Assembly: GCF_004005995.1 (NCBI RefSeq)
Contig: NZ_CP034767.1
Coordinates: forward strand, 3,038,001 to 3,102,000
Direction: 5' to 3'
Origin: Devosia sp. 1566
Lineage (GTDB): Bacteria > Pseudomonadota > Alphaproteobacteria > Rhizobiales > Devosiaceae
DNA length: 64,000 bases
The notes beneath the pieces were generated by a model. It saw only the letters and a list, made by a program, of their open reading frames with translations. It was not told the origin of the DNA and did not search any database. The position numbers and the translations under genes are program-made. Below, piece after piece: positions 39,793 through 48,233 of the stretch; the stretch's first letter is position 1; each line of letters starts with the position of its first letter.

Positions 39793-40761
39793 CTACCTCT
39801 CCCGCGTTAGTGCAAGCGCCTTGCGAGCGGTGTCTTCGTCGCAGACCAGGGCGCTACCCATGCGGGAGCGCAGGGCCCCGGCAATAGCGGCGGCCTTGGA
39901 CAAGCCGCCGGCGGCAAAGATGACACGAGGCACCTTGGCGAGGATGGCGAGGGGAAGAGCAACGGCCCGGCTGTTGATCTCGTGGTCGATCAGGGCGCCG
40001 TCCCGGTTGATGAACTGGCCCAGGATATCGCCGACCGCGCCGGCATCAAGGAGCGACTGCAGCTCCACGTCCTGGGGCAGGCCATAGCGCATCAGCAGTG
40101 AGCGATCCGACAGGTCCCCGATACTGACGAGGATGATGTCGTTCCGAGCGATGCGGTCAAAGGCGCTTTGAAACTCGCGTTGGTTGAGGATGGCGTCGCG
40201 CGACTGGGCACTGTCGGCATAAACCGGCGCGGCGAGATAAGCGCATTCGGCATTGAGCTGGCGGGCCAGATCGCTAGCGATATCGAAGGTGTTGATGGCC
40301 AGCCCGCGGGTGAGGCCGCCGATCACCGAGCTGACGCAAAGCTGGGGATATTTGGCGGCGGGCACGAAGCGCACCATCTCGCGCAAGGTCGCGCCCCAGG
40401 CGGTGCCGACGCCCGAGACCTCGTTGCTGCTGAGGAGCTGCATCAGATATTGCGCGGTGGCTTCCCCGATCAGCACCGGCACCATGTCGGGGTCCTTGGG
40501 GGTGGGCAGAATGATGGCCCGCTCCAGCCCGAACTCCGTCATCAGTTCCTGCTCGAGCTCGATGCAACTGGTCAGGCTGGTGTTGAGCGTGATGGTCACA
40601 AGCCCGGTGCGCCGCGCATCATTGATCAGCTTGTTGATGCGCGGGCGATTGGTCGAGAGCAGATCGGCTATCTCGGCCTGCGTGCGCCCTTCCTTGAAAT
40701 AAAGCCAGGCGACGCGCACCAGGGTTTGGTCAAAAGGATGCTCGCCTGGCGTCAATTGCAT
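39793..40761 (-). CDS. SorC/DeoR-type sugar-binding transcriptional regulator
   Basis: This 322-residue regulator has a helix-turn-helix at about 25-50 (EGRTQAEIADLLSTNRPRI) and a large C-terminal effector domain of the SorC family. That domain holds the GVGTAWGATLREM and FAAGGLSKAAAIAGAL segments and binds phosphorylated sugars in known members. It lies just downstream of ugpC, 108 bp away. That gap carries a perfect inverted repeat that looks like its operator. A phosphorylated three-carbon compound is a reasonable effector guess. Confidence 0.9.
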   Translation of the reverse strand: MQLTPGEHPFDQTLVRVAWLYFKEGRTQAEIADLLSTNRPRINKLINDARRTGLVTITLNTSLTSCIELEQELMTEFGLERAIILPTPKDPDMVPVLIGEATAQYLMQLLSSNEVSGVGTAWGATLREMVRFVPAAKYPQLCVSSVIGGLTRGLAINTFDIASDLARQLNAECAYLAAPVYADSAQSRDAILNQREFQSAFDRIARNDIILVSIGDLSDRSLLMRYGLPQDVELQSLLDAGAVGDILGQFINRDGALIDHEINSRAVALPLAILAKVPRVIFAAGGLSKAAAIAGALRSRMGSALVCDEDTARKALALTRER

Positions 40762-40809
40762 GAAGATCTCTACCCGTCTGGCCGTAACACGGTCAGGCCC
40801 TTACCACAA

Positions 40810-40843
40810 TTGCACAGTGGCCCGGCTCAGTTTCACTGTGCAA
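40810..40843. promoter_or_regulatory. Candidate SorC operator: inverted repeat TTGCACAGTG
   Basis: TTGCACAGTG (40810-40819) and CACTGTGCAA (40834-40843) are exact inverted copies with a 14-nt spacer, so their centres are 24 bp apart. They lie about 50-80 bp upstream of the sorC-type start. A hairpin in RNA is an alternative reading, but no T-run follows. Confidence 0.5.
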
Positions 40844-40869
40844 GCGCCTGCGGTCACTGCCATGCCCAA

Positions 40870-41919
40870 CTATTGCGTGGCAATACGCTGGGTGGTTTCG
40901 GCGTTGAACTGGTGCAAGGCCGCGTGCTCTGCCCAAAGGGTGATGGTCTTGCCGTCCTTGATGCCGCTGGCATCGTCGAGGCTGGCGACCAGCGGATCGG
41001 CATAGCCGTCCATTCGTAGATGCACATGGAACTCGTTGCCCAGCGGCTCCACCAGTTCCACGACGCCGGTGAAGCTGATGGCGGGAGCGGTAGGCTGGAC
41101 CAACGAAAGCGAGTCCGGACGAACGCCCACGATGTCGGCCGCAGGATCATAGATGGGATGACCGGCCGCAGCCGGTTCCAGCGCCTTGATCGGCAAAAGG
41201 TTCATCGGCGGGGAGCCGATAAAGCTCGCGACAAACAGGGTCGCGGGGGTCCGGTAGACCTCCATGGGCGTGCCGATCTGCTCGATCCGGCCGGCATTCA
41301 TCACCACCAGCCGGTCGGCAAGGGTCATGGCCTCCATCTGGTCGTGGGTGACGTAAATGGAAGTCGTGCGCAGGCGGCGCTGCAGCTTGCGGATTTCCAC
41401 CCGCATCTGCACGCGCAGTTTGGCGTCGAGGTTGGACAAGGGCTCGTCAAAGAGGAACGCGGCAGGGTTGCGGACAATGGCGCGCCCCATGGCCACGCGC
41501 TGGCGCTGCCCGCCCGAAAGCTGTCCAGGACGGCGATCGAGCAAGGGGCCGATCTCGAGAATGCGCGCGGCTTCTTCCACCCGGCTGGCAATATCGGCCT
41601 TGGAATAATGGCGATTGCGCAGGCCGTAGGAGAGGTTCTCGCGCACCGACATATGCGGGTACAGCGCGTAGTTCTGGAACACCATGGCGATGTCCCGATC
41701 GGCCGGTTCGACCGTGCTCACATCCTTGTCGCTGATGCGCAGAACGCCCGAACTGATCGATTCGAGCCCGGCCACCATGCGCAGCAGCGTCGATTTTCCA
41801 CAACCCGAGGGCCCCACCAGGACGATCATCTCGCCATCCTCGATGCTGAGGCTAACCCCTTTTACCGCCTCAACATTTCCGTAGCGCTTGCGCAGGTTTT
41901 CAAGCTCGATGCTGGCCAT
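40870..41919 (-). CDS. ugpC: Glycerol-3-phosphate ABC transporter, ATP-binding protein
   Basis: This 349-residue CUT1 ATPase has Walker [10 protein letters not shown] (about 37-45), signature [27 protein letters not shown] and the H-loop [19 protein letters not shown] regulatory domain follows from about residue 240. The MalK/UgpC families are hard to separate by sequence. The shared Pho box and the divergent ugpBAEQ genes favour UgpC. The sorC-type gene lies downstream on the same strand. Confidence 0.88.
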   Translation of the reverse strand: MASIELENLRKRYGNVEAVKGVSLSIEDGEMIVLVGPSGCGKSTLLRMVAGLESISSGVLRISDKDVSTVEPADRDIAMVFQNYALYPHMSVRENLSYGLRNRHYSKADIASRVEEAARILEIGPLLDRRPGQLSGGQRQRVAMGRAIVRNPAAFLFDEPLSNLDAKLRVQMRVEIRKLQRRLRTTSIYVTHDQMEAMTLADRLVVMNAGRIEQIGTPMEVYRTPATLFVASFIGSPPMNLLPIKALEPAAAGHPIYDPAADIVGVRPDSLSLVQPTAPAISFTGVVELVEPLGNEFHVHLRMDGYADPLVASLDDASGIKDGKTITLWAEHAALHQFNAETTQRIATQ

Positions 41920-41938
41920 ATCCGGTCTCCTCCAATCA

Positions 41939-41968
41939 CTGTCTTACATTTGTAACATGACGTTGACA
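41939..41968. promoter_or_regulatory. Pho box (PhoB binding site) between ugpC and ugpB
   Basis: CTGTCTTACATTTGTAACAT (41939-41958) matches the PhoB consensus CTGTCATANATCTGTCACAN at most informative positions. The TGT units at 41940 and 41951 are 11 bp apart, as PhoB repeats require. A third partial unit (GTTGACA) follows near 41962. It sits 20 bp from the ugpC start and about 100 bp from ugpB, so it could serve both directions under phosphate starvation. Confidence 0.68.
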
Positions 41969-42057
41969 CTATTCAAGGGTCCCGCTAGCGTTGCTCATGC
42001 TCCGTTAGAGAGCGGACTGGCCGCCCAGTCTGGGCGAACCCCAATGAGGAGGGCTTA

Positions 42058-43407
42058 ATGAAGATTTCCAAGTCCAGATTGCCTGGCTTTATCAACGCTG
42101 CTGCGGGCCTCGTGACCGCTTCGGTGTCGGTTCTGGCGCTGACCGCTCCCGCCATGGCGCAGGATCGCATCACCATAGAGTGGTGGCATGCACTGGGTGG
42201 GCGCCTGACGCCCATCGTCGACGAGCTCGTCACCAAGTTCAACGATTCCCAGGACGAGTTTCAGCTGGTTGCCACCAACAAGGGCAACTACGAAGAAGCC
42301 ATGGCTGCCATGATCGCGGCTTATCGCGTCAAGCAGCACCCCGTGCTGTCGCAGACCTCAGAGCGCACCTTCCTGACCATGATCCATTCCGGCGCCACCA
42401 AGCCGGTGCCTGAGCTGATGGAAGAGCAGGGCTATGACATCGACTGGAGCAATTTCGTTGCCCCTGTCGCCGAATACTATTTCCAGGATGGCAAGCCGGC
42501 AGCGATGCCGTTCAACTCCTCCACCCCAGTGTTCTGGTACAATGCGGACCACTTCAAGGCCGCCGGCTTTGATGCACCGGGCGAAACCTGGCAGGAAGTC
42601 GAGCAGCAGCTTTATGCGATCAAGGAGCAGGGCATCAATGATTGCTCCATGGCCTTGGCGCGCGACTTTGTCTGGAGCCTGATCGAGAACTATTCGGCCA
42701 TGCACGACCAGCAATATGGCACGCTTGCCAATGGCTTTGATGGGCTGGCAACCGAGTTCACCTTCAACAAGAGCCCACTGGTCGTCGGCCAGCTCGAGCG
42801 CCTGGACAAGTGGATGGATGACGGCGTCCTCCAGATCGCCGGCCAAGGCCTCAACCCCGAGGAGCTGTTTATTTCGGGCAAGTGCTCCACCATCACTGCC
42901 TCCACCGCCGCGCATGCCGGCGTGGAAGCGGGCGCGCAGTTCAACTGGGGTGCCACTTATCTCCCCCACGAAGAAGGTGTTGAGCCCAAGAACAGCACCA
43001 TTGGCGGCGGCGCACTCTGGGTTTTGGCCAACAAGAGCGAAGAAGAATACAAGGGCGCTGCAGCGTTCCTGAACTTCGTGGCCTCTCCGGAAATCCAGAC
43101 CTGGTGGGCTGGTGCGACCGGCTATGTGCCCGTGACCAACCAGGCCTATGACAAGTTCAAAGCCGAGGGTTATTACGACGAGCACCCGACCCGCGAGATC
43201 GCCATTCTCCAGCTCAACCGCGGCACCCCGACCGAAAACTCGCGCGGCTTCCGCTTTGGCAACCACAACCAGATCTTCGAGATCATGAACCAGGAAATCC
43301 AGGGCGTCTGGACGGGTCAGCAGACTCCCCAGGAAGCATTGGACAAGTCCGTTGCTCGCGGCAACGAGGTCCTGCGTCAGTTCGAGCAGCTCAATGCCAA
43401 CAAGTGA
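42058..43407 (+). CDS. ugpB: Glycerol-3-phosphate ABC transporter, substrate-binding protein
   Basis: This 449-residue periplasmic protein has a signal peptide ending in APAMAQ. The mature part begins ITIEWWHALGGRLTPIVDEL. Two further segments, NKGNYEEAMAAMIAAYRVKQ and MPFNSSTPVFWYNADHFKAAG, are characteristic of UgpB and place it apart from maltose binders. GAGGAGGG precedes the ATG. It is the first gene of ugpB-A-E-Q-HAD. Glycerol-3-phosphate and glycerophosphodiesters such as glycerophosphocholine are the expected ligands. Confidence 0.93.
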   Translation: MKISKSRLPGFINAAAGLVTASVSVLALTAPAMAQDRITIEWWHALGGRLTPIVDELVTKFNDSQDEFQLVATNKGNYEEAMAAMIAAYRVKQHPVLSQTSERTFLTMIHSGATKPVPELMEEQGYDIDWSNFVAPVAEYYFQDGKPAAMPFNSSTPVFWYNADHFKAAGFDAPGETWQEVEQQLYAIKEQGINDCSMALARDFVWSLIENYSAMHDQQYGTLANGFDGLATEFTFNKSPLVVGQLERLDKWMDDGVLQIAGQGLNPEELFISGKCSTITASTAAHAGVEAGAQFNWGATYLPHEEGVEPKNSTIGGGALWVLANKSEEEYKGAAAFLNFVASPEIQTWWAGATGYVPVTNQAYDKFKAEGYYDEHPTREIAILQLNRGTPTENSRGFRFGNHNQIFEIMNQEIQGVWTGQQTPQEALDKSVARGNEVLRQFEQLNANK

Positions 43408-44386
43408 AGACGTCATTCTAGCAGGGAGCGCCTCCGGGCGCTCCCCCAGCTTTGACCTGCGCGGCATGGCGGCAGGGCTCCTGCGTCCGTCCGATGCCGG
43501 GCTCAAAGCCAACCATTTCAAGCGGCCTGGCCTGGCTGCCGCGCTGCTGGCGCCGCAGCTGCTGATCCTGCTGTTTTTCTTCTTTATCCCGTCCTACAAG
43601 GCGCTCTCGCTGGCCTTTGTGCAGGTGGATCCGTTTGGCGGCAACACCATGTGGGTGGGCCTTTCCAACTTCACCCAGCTGTTTTCCAGCGCCGAATATC
43701 GCGCCAGCGCCTCCTTCACCGTGTTTTTCACCGTGGTGACGAGCGTCGCTACGCTCCTGCTTGCGGGCATCTTTGCTTTCGCCACCGATTTCGTGGTGCG
43801 CGGCAAGGGCATCTACAAGAGCATCATCCTTCTCCCCTATGCCATTGCCCCCGTGATCTCGGGCGTCCTTTGGGCTTTCCTGTTCAATCCGGCAGTTGGC
43901 CCCATCGCGCAGTTCCTCCACTCCCTCGGCATCCCGTGGGACCCCAATCGCCGTCCGGCCGATGCCCAGACGCTGCTGATCATCGCCGCGGTGTGGAAGC
44001 ATATCTGCTACAACTACATCTTCCTGGCCGCCGCCTTGCTGGCCGTCCCTACCTCCCTGCTTGAAGCGGCCACGCTCGATGGCGCCAAGCCCCTGCGCCG
44101 GTTCTTTACCGTGTCGCTGCCGCTGGTGACGCCGACCATCTTCTTCCTGATCGTCATGAACTTCGTTTACGCGATGTTCGAGACCTTCGGCATTGTCGAT
44201 GCGGTTACCAGAGGCGGTCCGGCAGCAGCCACCAATATCCTGGTCTACAAGGTCTACCAGGAAGGCTTTGTGCAGCTGAACCTGGGTTCATCGGCCGCCC
44301 AGTCGGTGGTGCTGATGATCGTGGCGATTGCCTTCACCGTCCTGCAGTTCCGCGCCCTTGAGCGCAAAGTCAATTACGGGGTCTGA
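43394..44386 (+). CDS. ugpA: Glycerol-3-phosphate ABC transporter, permease UgpA
   Basis: This permease has about six helices, starting at about residue 48 (LAAALLAPQLLILLFFFFIP). The EAAxxDGA coupling loop reads EAATLDGAKPLRRFFTV. The first 45 residues form a longer cytoplasmic N-terminus than in E. coli UgpA, so an internal start is possible. ATG 43394 overlaps the ugpB stop by 14 nt and gives 330 residues. ugpE begins 2 nt after its stop. Confidence 0.9.
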   Translation: MPTSEDVILAGSASGRSPSFDLRGMAAGLLRPSDAGLKANHFKRPGLAAALLAPQLLILLFFFFIPSYKALSLAFVQVDPFGGNTMWVGLSNFTQLFSSAEYRASASFTVFFTVVTSVATLLLAGIFAFATDFVVRGKGIYKSIILLPYAIAPVISGVLWAFLFNPAVGPIAQFLHSLGIPWDPNRRPADAQTLLIIAAVWKHICYNYIFLAAALLAVPTSLLEAATLDGAKPLRRFFTVSLPLVTPTIFFLIVMNFVYAMFETFGIVDAVTRGGPAAATNILVYKVYQEGFVQLNLGSSAAQSVVLMIVAIAFTVLQFRALERKVNYGV

Positions 44387-44388
44387 GC

Positions 44389-45306
44389 ATGATCCAGAAC
44401 CGGACCCTCACCATTGTCTGCCATGGCATCCTGATCTTTGGTGCCTTGCTGGTCTGTCTGCCGCTTTACTTCGCCTTTGTGGCCAGCTCGCACACGCTTC
44501 AGGAAGTGCAGCAATCCCCTTTCCCGGTGCTACCGGGGCTGCACTTCTTTGACAATGTCGCCGAGGCCTGGAACGAAGGCAATTTCGGCCGGCTGTTCCT
44601 CAACTCGATCATCGTCACCTGCGGCATCGTCATCGGCAAGCTCGCCATCTCGCTGTTGGCGGCCTTTGCCATTGTCTACTTCCGCTTCCCCTTCCGGATG
44701 ACGGCGTTCTGGCTGATCTTTGTGTCCCTGATGCTGCCCGTGGAAGTGCGAATTATCCCCACCTATGAGGCCGTTGCCGACGTGGCGGGGCCCCTGCGCT
44801 GGGTGGTGGATATTTCTGGCCTGTCCGGGTTGATCGCCTCCCTGACCGGCTACCGGGTGGAAACCGCGCTCAACTGGAGCCTCGTCAACACCTATCAGGG
44901 CCTGATCCTCCCCCTGATTGCCTCGGCTTCGGCGGTGTTCCTGTTCCGCCAGTTCTTCCTCACCGTGCCCGAGGAGCTCTGCGAAGCGGCGCGCCTCGAC
45001 AAGGCGGGGCCCATGCGGTTCTTCTGGGATATCCTGCTGCCGCTCTCCAAGGCCAATATCGGCGCGCTGGCGATCATCCTCTTCATCTTCGGCTGGAACC
45101 AGTATCTCTGGCCCCTCCTCTTCACCACCGACAAGAGCATGGCCACCGCCGTGCTGGGCCTCAAGCAATTGGTGCCCGTTGCCGATGCGGAACCGGCCTG
45201 GAATCTGGCCATGGCCGCGGCGTTCTTCGTCATGCTGCCCCCAGCCGTCATCATCCTGGCGATGCAGGGCTTGTTCACCAAAGGACTTGTCGATTCCGGC
45301 AAGTAA
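44389..45306 (+). CDS. ugpE: Glycerol-3-phosphate ABC transporter, permease UgpE
   Basis: This 305-residue CUT1 permease has six predicted helices. The first is LTIVCHGILIFGALLVCLPL. The coupling loop reads CEAARLDKAGPMRFFWDI, and FGWNQYLWPLLFTT is typical of UgpE. The ATG follows the ugpA stop almost directly. It completes the transporter together with ugpA, ugpB and the divergent ugpC. Confidence 0.93.
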   Translation: MIQNRTLTIVCHGILIFGALLVCLPLYFAFVASSHTLQEVQQSPFPVLPGLHFFDNVAEAWNEGNFGRLFLNSIIVTCGIVIGKLAISLLAAFAIVYFRFPFRMTAFWLIFVSLMLPVEVRIIPTYEAVADVAGPLRWVVDISGLSGLIASLTGYRVETALNWSLVNTYQGLILPLIASASAVFLFRQFFLTVPEELCEAARLDKAGPMRFFWDILLPLSKANIGALAIILFIFGWNQYLWPLLFTTDKSMATAVLGLKQLVPVADAEPAWNLAMAAAFFVMLPPAVIILAMQGLFTKGLVDSGK

Positions 45307-45330
45307 GCTTCAACCAAGAGGGTATCTGAA

Positions 45331-46074
45331 GTGGTTCAAATCGTCGGTCACCGCGGCGGTCGCAACGTGTGGCCAGAAAACAGCCTGGGCGGCTTCGAGA
45401 AGGTGCGCGCGCTCGGCGTTGATGCCGTGGAGTTCGATATCCACCTGACCAAGGCGGGCGAGCTCCTGTGCATCCATGACGCCACGCTCGAGCGCACGAC
45501 CCTGGGCACCGGTCTTGTGGCCGATCTGCCGGTGGATGGACGCAAGAACGTCATCTTGCGCGACAGCGACAACGAGCACATCCCGACTTTCCGCGACGTG
45601 CTCGAACTGTTCGCCGATAGCACGCTCGAACTCCATATCGAGCTCAAATCGGATCACGACCACAAGCCCTATCCGGGCATTGTGCCCGCCGTGCTCGCCG
45701 AGATGGAGCGCTTCAACTTCGGGGATCGGGCGGTGCTCACGAGCTTTGATCCCGATGTGCTGCGCGACATCCGTGCAGCGGTGCCCAATGGGCGGCGCCT
45801 CGCTTCGATTGACCGGCACTCGGCCGAGCGCCTCGGCGGGCTGCCGGCCGCGCTCACCATGCTCGGCGAACTCGTCGAGATCGTCGCGGTGGAACGCAGC
45901 GTCCTGCTCGAAAATCTTGATCTGGTGAAGTCCATCGTGCCGATGAACCGGTGGGCGGTATGGATGTGCAACGATGCGGAAAGTATCGAACACTGGCTGC
46001 AGCAGCCCGTGTTTTCCATCACCTCCGATGTTCCCGATCTCGCCGTTTCCGTAAAGGAAAAGCTTCGTGGCTGA
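45331..46074 (+). CDS. ugpQ: Glycerophosphodiester phosphodiesterase, cytoplasmic
   Basis: UgpQ cleaves imported glycerophosphodiesters to glycerol-3-phosphate and an alcohol. The 247-residue protein starts with GTG 45331, 8 nt after AGAGGG. The GDPD signature GHRGGRNVWPENSLGGF and the metal-binding VEFDIHLTKAGELLCIHD are present. There is no signal peptide, so it acts inside the cell. It overlaps the HAD gene by 8 nt. Confidence 0.93.
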   Translation: MVQIVGHRGGRNVWPENSLGGFEKVRALGVDAVEFDIHLTKAGELLCIHDATLERTTLGTGLVADLPVDGRKNVILRDSDNEHIPTFRDVLELFADSTLELHIELKSDHDHKPYPGIVPAVLAEMERFNFGDRAVLTSFDPDVLRDIRAAVPNGRRLASIDRHSAERLGGLPAALTMLGELVEIVAVERSVLLENLDLVKSIVPMNRWAVWMCNDAESIEHWLQQPVFSITSDVPDLAVSVKEKLRG

Positions 46075-46846
46075 TTCAATACTCGATACGGATAGGGCCG
46101 CGGCCGACCCCATCATCTTGCACAACACCGACCTCGTGATCTTCGATTGCGATGGAGTGTTGATCGACAGCGAGATCATTGCCAGCCGCACCATGGCCGA
46201 AGCCCTTACCGATGCGGGCTTTCCCATGACGCAAACCGAAGCGCATGTGACTTTTACCGGCAATTCCGAGCGGGACACCAAGGCTTATCTGACTGAAAAG
46301 CTCGGCGTCACGGATCTCGACGCGCTGTTCACCGCCTGGGGCAAGCGCCTTTACAAGGGCTTTGAAGCCGTCGAAGAGATCGAGGGCATTGCCGATGTGG
46401 TGACACGCCTCAACCGCCCGATCTGCGTGGCCTCCAACAGCTCGCTCTACCGGCTGACTCGCAGCCTTGGGCGCGTCGGGCTCTGGAAGGCCTTTCATGG
46501 TCATGTGTTCAGCGCCGACCACGTTGCCCACCCCAAGCCAGCACCGGACCTGATGCTGCACTGCGCCGCTGAAATGGGGGCCGATCCGCGCCGCTGCATC
46601 ATGGTGGATGACAGCCCCCACGGGGTCGAGGGCGCCCTTGCCGCCGGCATGATCGCCATCGGCTTTGTGGATCTGCGCGATCCCCGCGGCAAGCGGGCCG
46701 AAGTGCTGCTCGAAGCGGGGGCACATCTGGTCGCGAACGGCAGCGGCGAATTGCAGGCCTGCCTCGAGCAAGCAGATCTGCTGCTGGGCAACACTTCGGG
46801 CCGCCCTCAAAACGCTACCCTGGGCTCTGGCTCAGAGGCCCGCTAA
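46067..46846 (+). CDS. HAD superfamily phosphatase of the ugp operon
   Basis: This 259-residue HAD hydrolase (subfamily IA, beta-phosphoglucomutase/phosphatase type) has motif I FDCDGVLIDSE (nucleophile first Asp, about residue 26). Motif II is VASNSS, motif III lysine is in HPKPAPD and motif IV is MVDDSPHGV. Its start overlaps ugpQ, so it is coupled to diester breakdown. It may dephosphorylate glycerol-3-phosphate to release phosphate during starvation. That substrate is an inference from context. Confidence 0.88.
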   Translation: MADSILDTDRAAADPIILHNTDLVIFDCDGVLIDSEIIASRTMAEALTDAGFPMTQTEAHVTFTGNSERDTKAYLTEKLGVTDLDALFTAWGKRLYKGFEAVEEIEGIADVVTRLNRPICVASNSSLYRLTRSLGRVGLWKAFHGHVFSADHVAHPKPAPDLMLHCAAEMGADPRRCIMVDDSPHGVEGALAAGMIAIGFVDLRDPRGKRAEVLLEAGAHLVANGSGELQACLEQADLLLGNTSGRPQNATLGSGSEAR

Positions 46847-46859
46847 ACACGTCCCATAT

Positions 46860-46882
46860 CCGGCCGCCCCTCGCGTGGCCGG
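46860..46882. terminator. Palindrome between convergent HAD and small-protein genes
   Basis: CCGGCC (46860-46865) pairs with GGCCGG (46877-46882) across 11 nt, with partial extension on both sides. No T-run follows on either strand. It may act as a weak bidirectional terminator. Confidence 0.3.
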
Positions 46883-46908
46883 GTATCCAGGCTCGAAATG
46901 CCCGAGCC

Positions 46909-47142
46909 CTACCAGTTGCTTTCCAGCGCTTCGCGAGCCTGATCGTCGCTCCAGCTGGCGGGCACCCAAACCCCGATCTGCTTGCCTTCGCGCTCGATAT
47001 GAGCGTGCCGCATCGGCGTCGCGCCCGTAGCGCCAGGGCTTTCGTCATGCTCGTATTCGGCCAGCTCGTGGCTGAATTCCTTGCCGTGCCAGTCGCCGTG
47101 ATGCAACCATCGGCCAGTGAATTTTTCTTGCGCAATGCTCAT
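46909..47142 (-). CDS. Hypothetical small soluble protein, 77 aa
   Basis: This small, charged cytoplasmic protein starts at 47142, with GAGG 8 nt before the ATG. The sequence MSIAQEKFTGRWLHHGDWHG ends VWVPASWSDDQAREALESNW and is rich in His, Trp and acidic residues. No family is recognised. Upstream lie an EcfG-like promoter and a perfect 19-bp palindrome, which suggest regulated, perhaps stress-related, expression. Both neighbours are transcribed on the other strand. Confidence 0.68.
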   Translation of the reverse strand: MSIAQEKFTGRWLHHGDWHGKEFSHELAEYEHDESPGATGATPMRHAHIEREGKQIGVWVPASWSDDQAREALESNW

Positions 47143-47151
47143 GGTAAACCT

Positions 47152-47170
47152 CGTTGTTACGGTAACAACG
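47152..47170. promoter_or_regulatory. Perfect 19-bp palindrome upstream of the 77-aa gene
   Basis: CGTTGTTAC-G-GTAACAACG (47152-47170) is exact over 9 + 9 bp. It ends right beside the GAGG ribosome-binding site of the 77-aa gene and overlaps the CGTT of the EcfG-like -10. It could be a repressor operator or an RNA hairpin that controls access to the ribosome-binding site. Confidence 0.55.
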
Positions 47171-47192
47171 CCCAATCGGCTGATCCGGCTCC
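47167..47192 (-). promoter_or_regulatory. EcfG-like promoter of the 77-aa gene
   Basis: On the - strand, GGAGC (47192-47188) and CGTT (47170-47167) are 17 nt apart. There is one mismatch to the EcfG -35 (GGAAC), and the spacing is good. The transcript would start near the palindrome centre, about 20 nt before the ATG. Confidence 0.38.
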
Positions 47193-47310
47193 GCACAAAA
47201 GCTAGGGACACAGACCAGTTTGTGCCATTCCCGGCCTGCCCTCAGTGAAAGGCGCAAGATCGACAAGAAGAAGCCACGCACTCGATTGCCAAGCACGCGC
47301 CCGCAATAGT

Positions 47311-48117
47311 ATGCCCGCAGGAACAAGCCAAAGCCGAGGTCACCAAATCTACCAGCACAAGAAAATTGGCCTGATCGGGGCGGGGGCAATCGGGCAGTCG
47401 CTGTTGCGTGCCATCGCCGCCATACCCGAGGTTGAACTGGCATTCATCTTGGTGCGGGATGCGGGCAAGCTGGAGGGCCTCGATGTGGACCCCAGCCTGG
47501 TTGTGACCGATCCCGCCGCGGCAATCGAGCGGGATGCCGACCTGGTGCTCGAGGCGGCAACGCCAGCCTTGGTTGCTGCGCTGGCGCCAGGCTGGCTCGA
47601 GCGAGCCGATTTTTGCGCCTTCAGCTGCTCGGCGCTGGCCGATGCCGAGACCGACCGGGCTGTCCGCGCTGCGGCGGCACAATCGGGGCGCCGGTTCTTT
47701 GTGCCCCATGGCGCGGTTCTGGGGCTCGACGGCATTGCCGATGGGCGCGACCTCATTGAACGCGTTACCATCACAACGACCAAGAGCGGCAAGAGCCTTG
47801 GGCTCGATCCGGAAACGGAGGGCCTGGTGTTCGAGGGATCTGTGCGCGAAGCCTGCCGGCTGTTTCCGCGCAACGTCAATGTTCACGCCGCAATTGCCCT
47901 GGCGGGGATCGGTTTTGACCAGACGACCAGCCGGATTATTGCGGAACCAGGCCTCGCCACCAATCAGCATCGCATCGAAGTCACGGGCGAGGGCTTCGAC
48001 TGGGATCTTGGCGTATCCTCGCGCTCCTTGGGTGGGGTGACGGGATCCTACACGCCGCTCTCCGCTGTTGGCTCGCTTCGGCGTATCCTCGGGGGCACAG
48101 GCGTGGCCTTGGTCTAG
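47311..48117 (+). CDS. Aspartate dehydrogenase-like protein (NadX/DUF108 family)
   Basis: This NAD(P)-dependent oxidoreductase has the Rossmann motif KIGLIGAGAIGQSL and a C-terminal DUF108/aspartate-dehydrogenase domain. PHGAVLGLDGIADGRDL and FPRNVNVHAAIALAGIGFDQ are recognisable. Members oxidise L-aspartate to iminoaspartate/oxaloacetate. The true substrate here is not certain. ATG 47311 gives 268 residues, near the family norm, but no ribosome-binding site precedes it. An earlier ATG at 47245 or a rare codon near 47346 remain possible. An aminotransferase gene follows 116 bp downstream. Confidence 0.8.
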   Translation: MPAGTSQSRGHQIYQHKKIGLIGAGAIGQSLLRAIAAIPEVELAFILVRDAGKLEGLDVDPSLVVTDPAAAIERDADLVLEAATPALVAALAPGWLERADFCAFSCSALADAETDRAVRAAAAQSGRRFFVPHGAVLGLDGIADGRDLIERVTITTTKSGKSLGLDPETEGLVFEGSVREACRLFPRNVNVHAAIALAGIGFDQTTSRIIAEPGLATNQHRIEVTGEGFDWDLGVSSRSLGGVTGSYTPLSAVGSLRRILGGTGVALV

Positions 48118-48233
48118 TGGCTGGCGAGCAAGGACTAACTCGGATTTAACTGCCTCCCGAGCCCCTGGAGCTCAGTCTTCCCCTTCCAGGATGCCCCATC
48201 AAATGCCGTTCGGTTGAGAATAAAGGACGTTGA

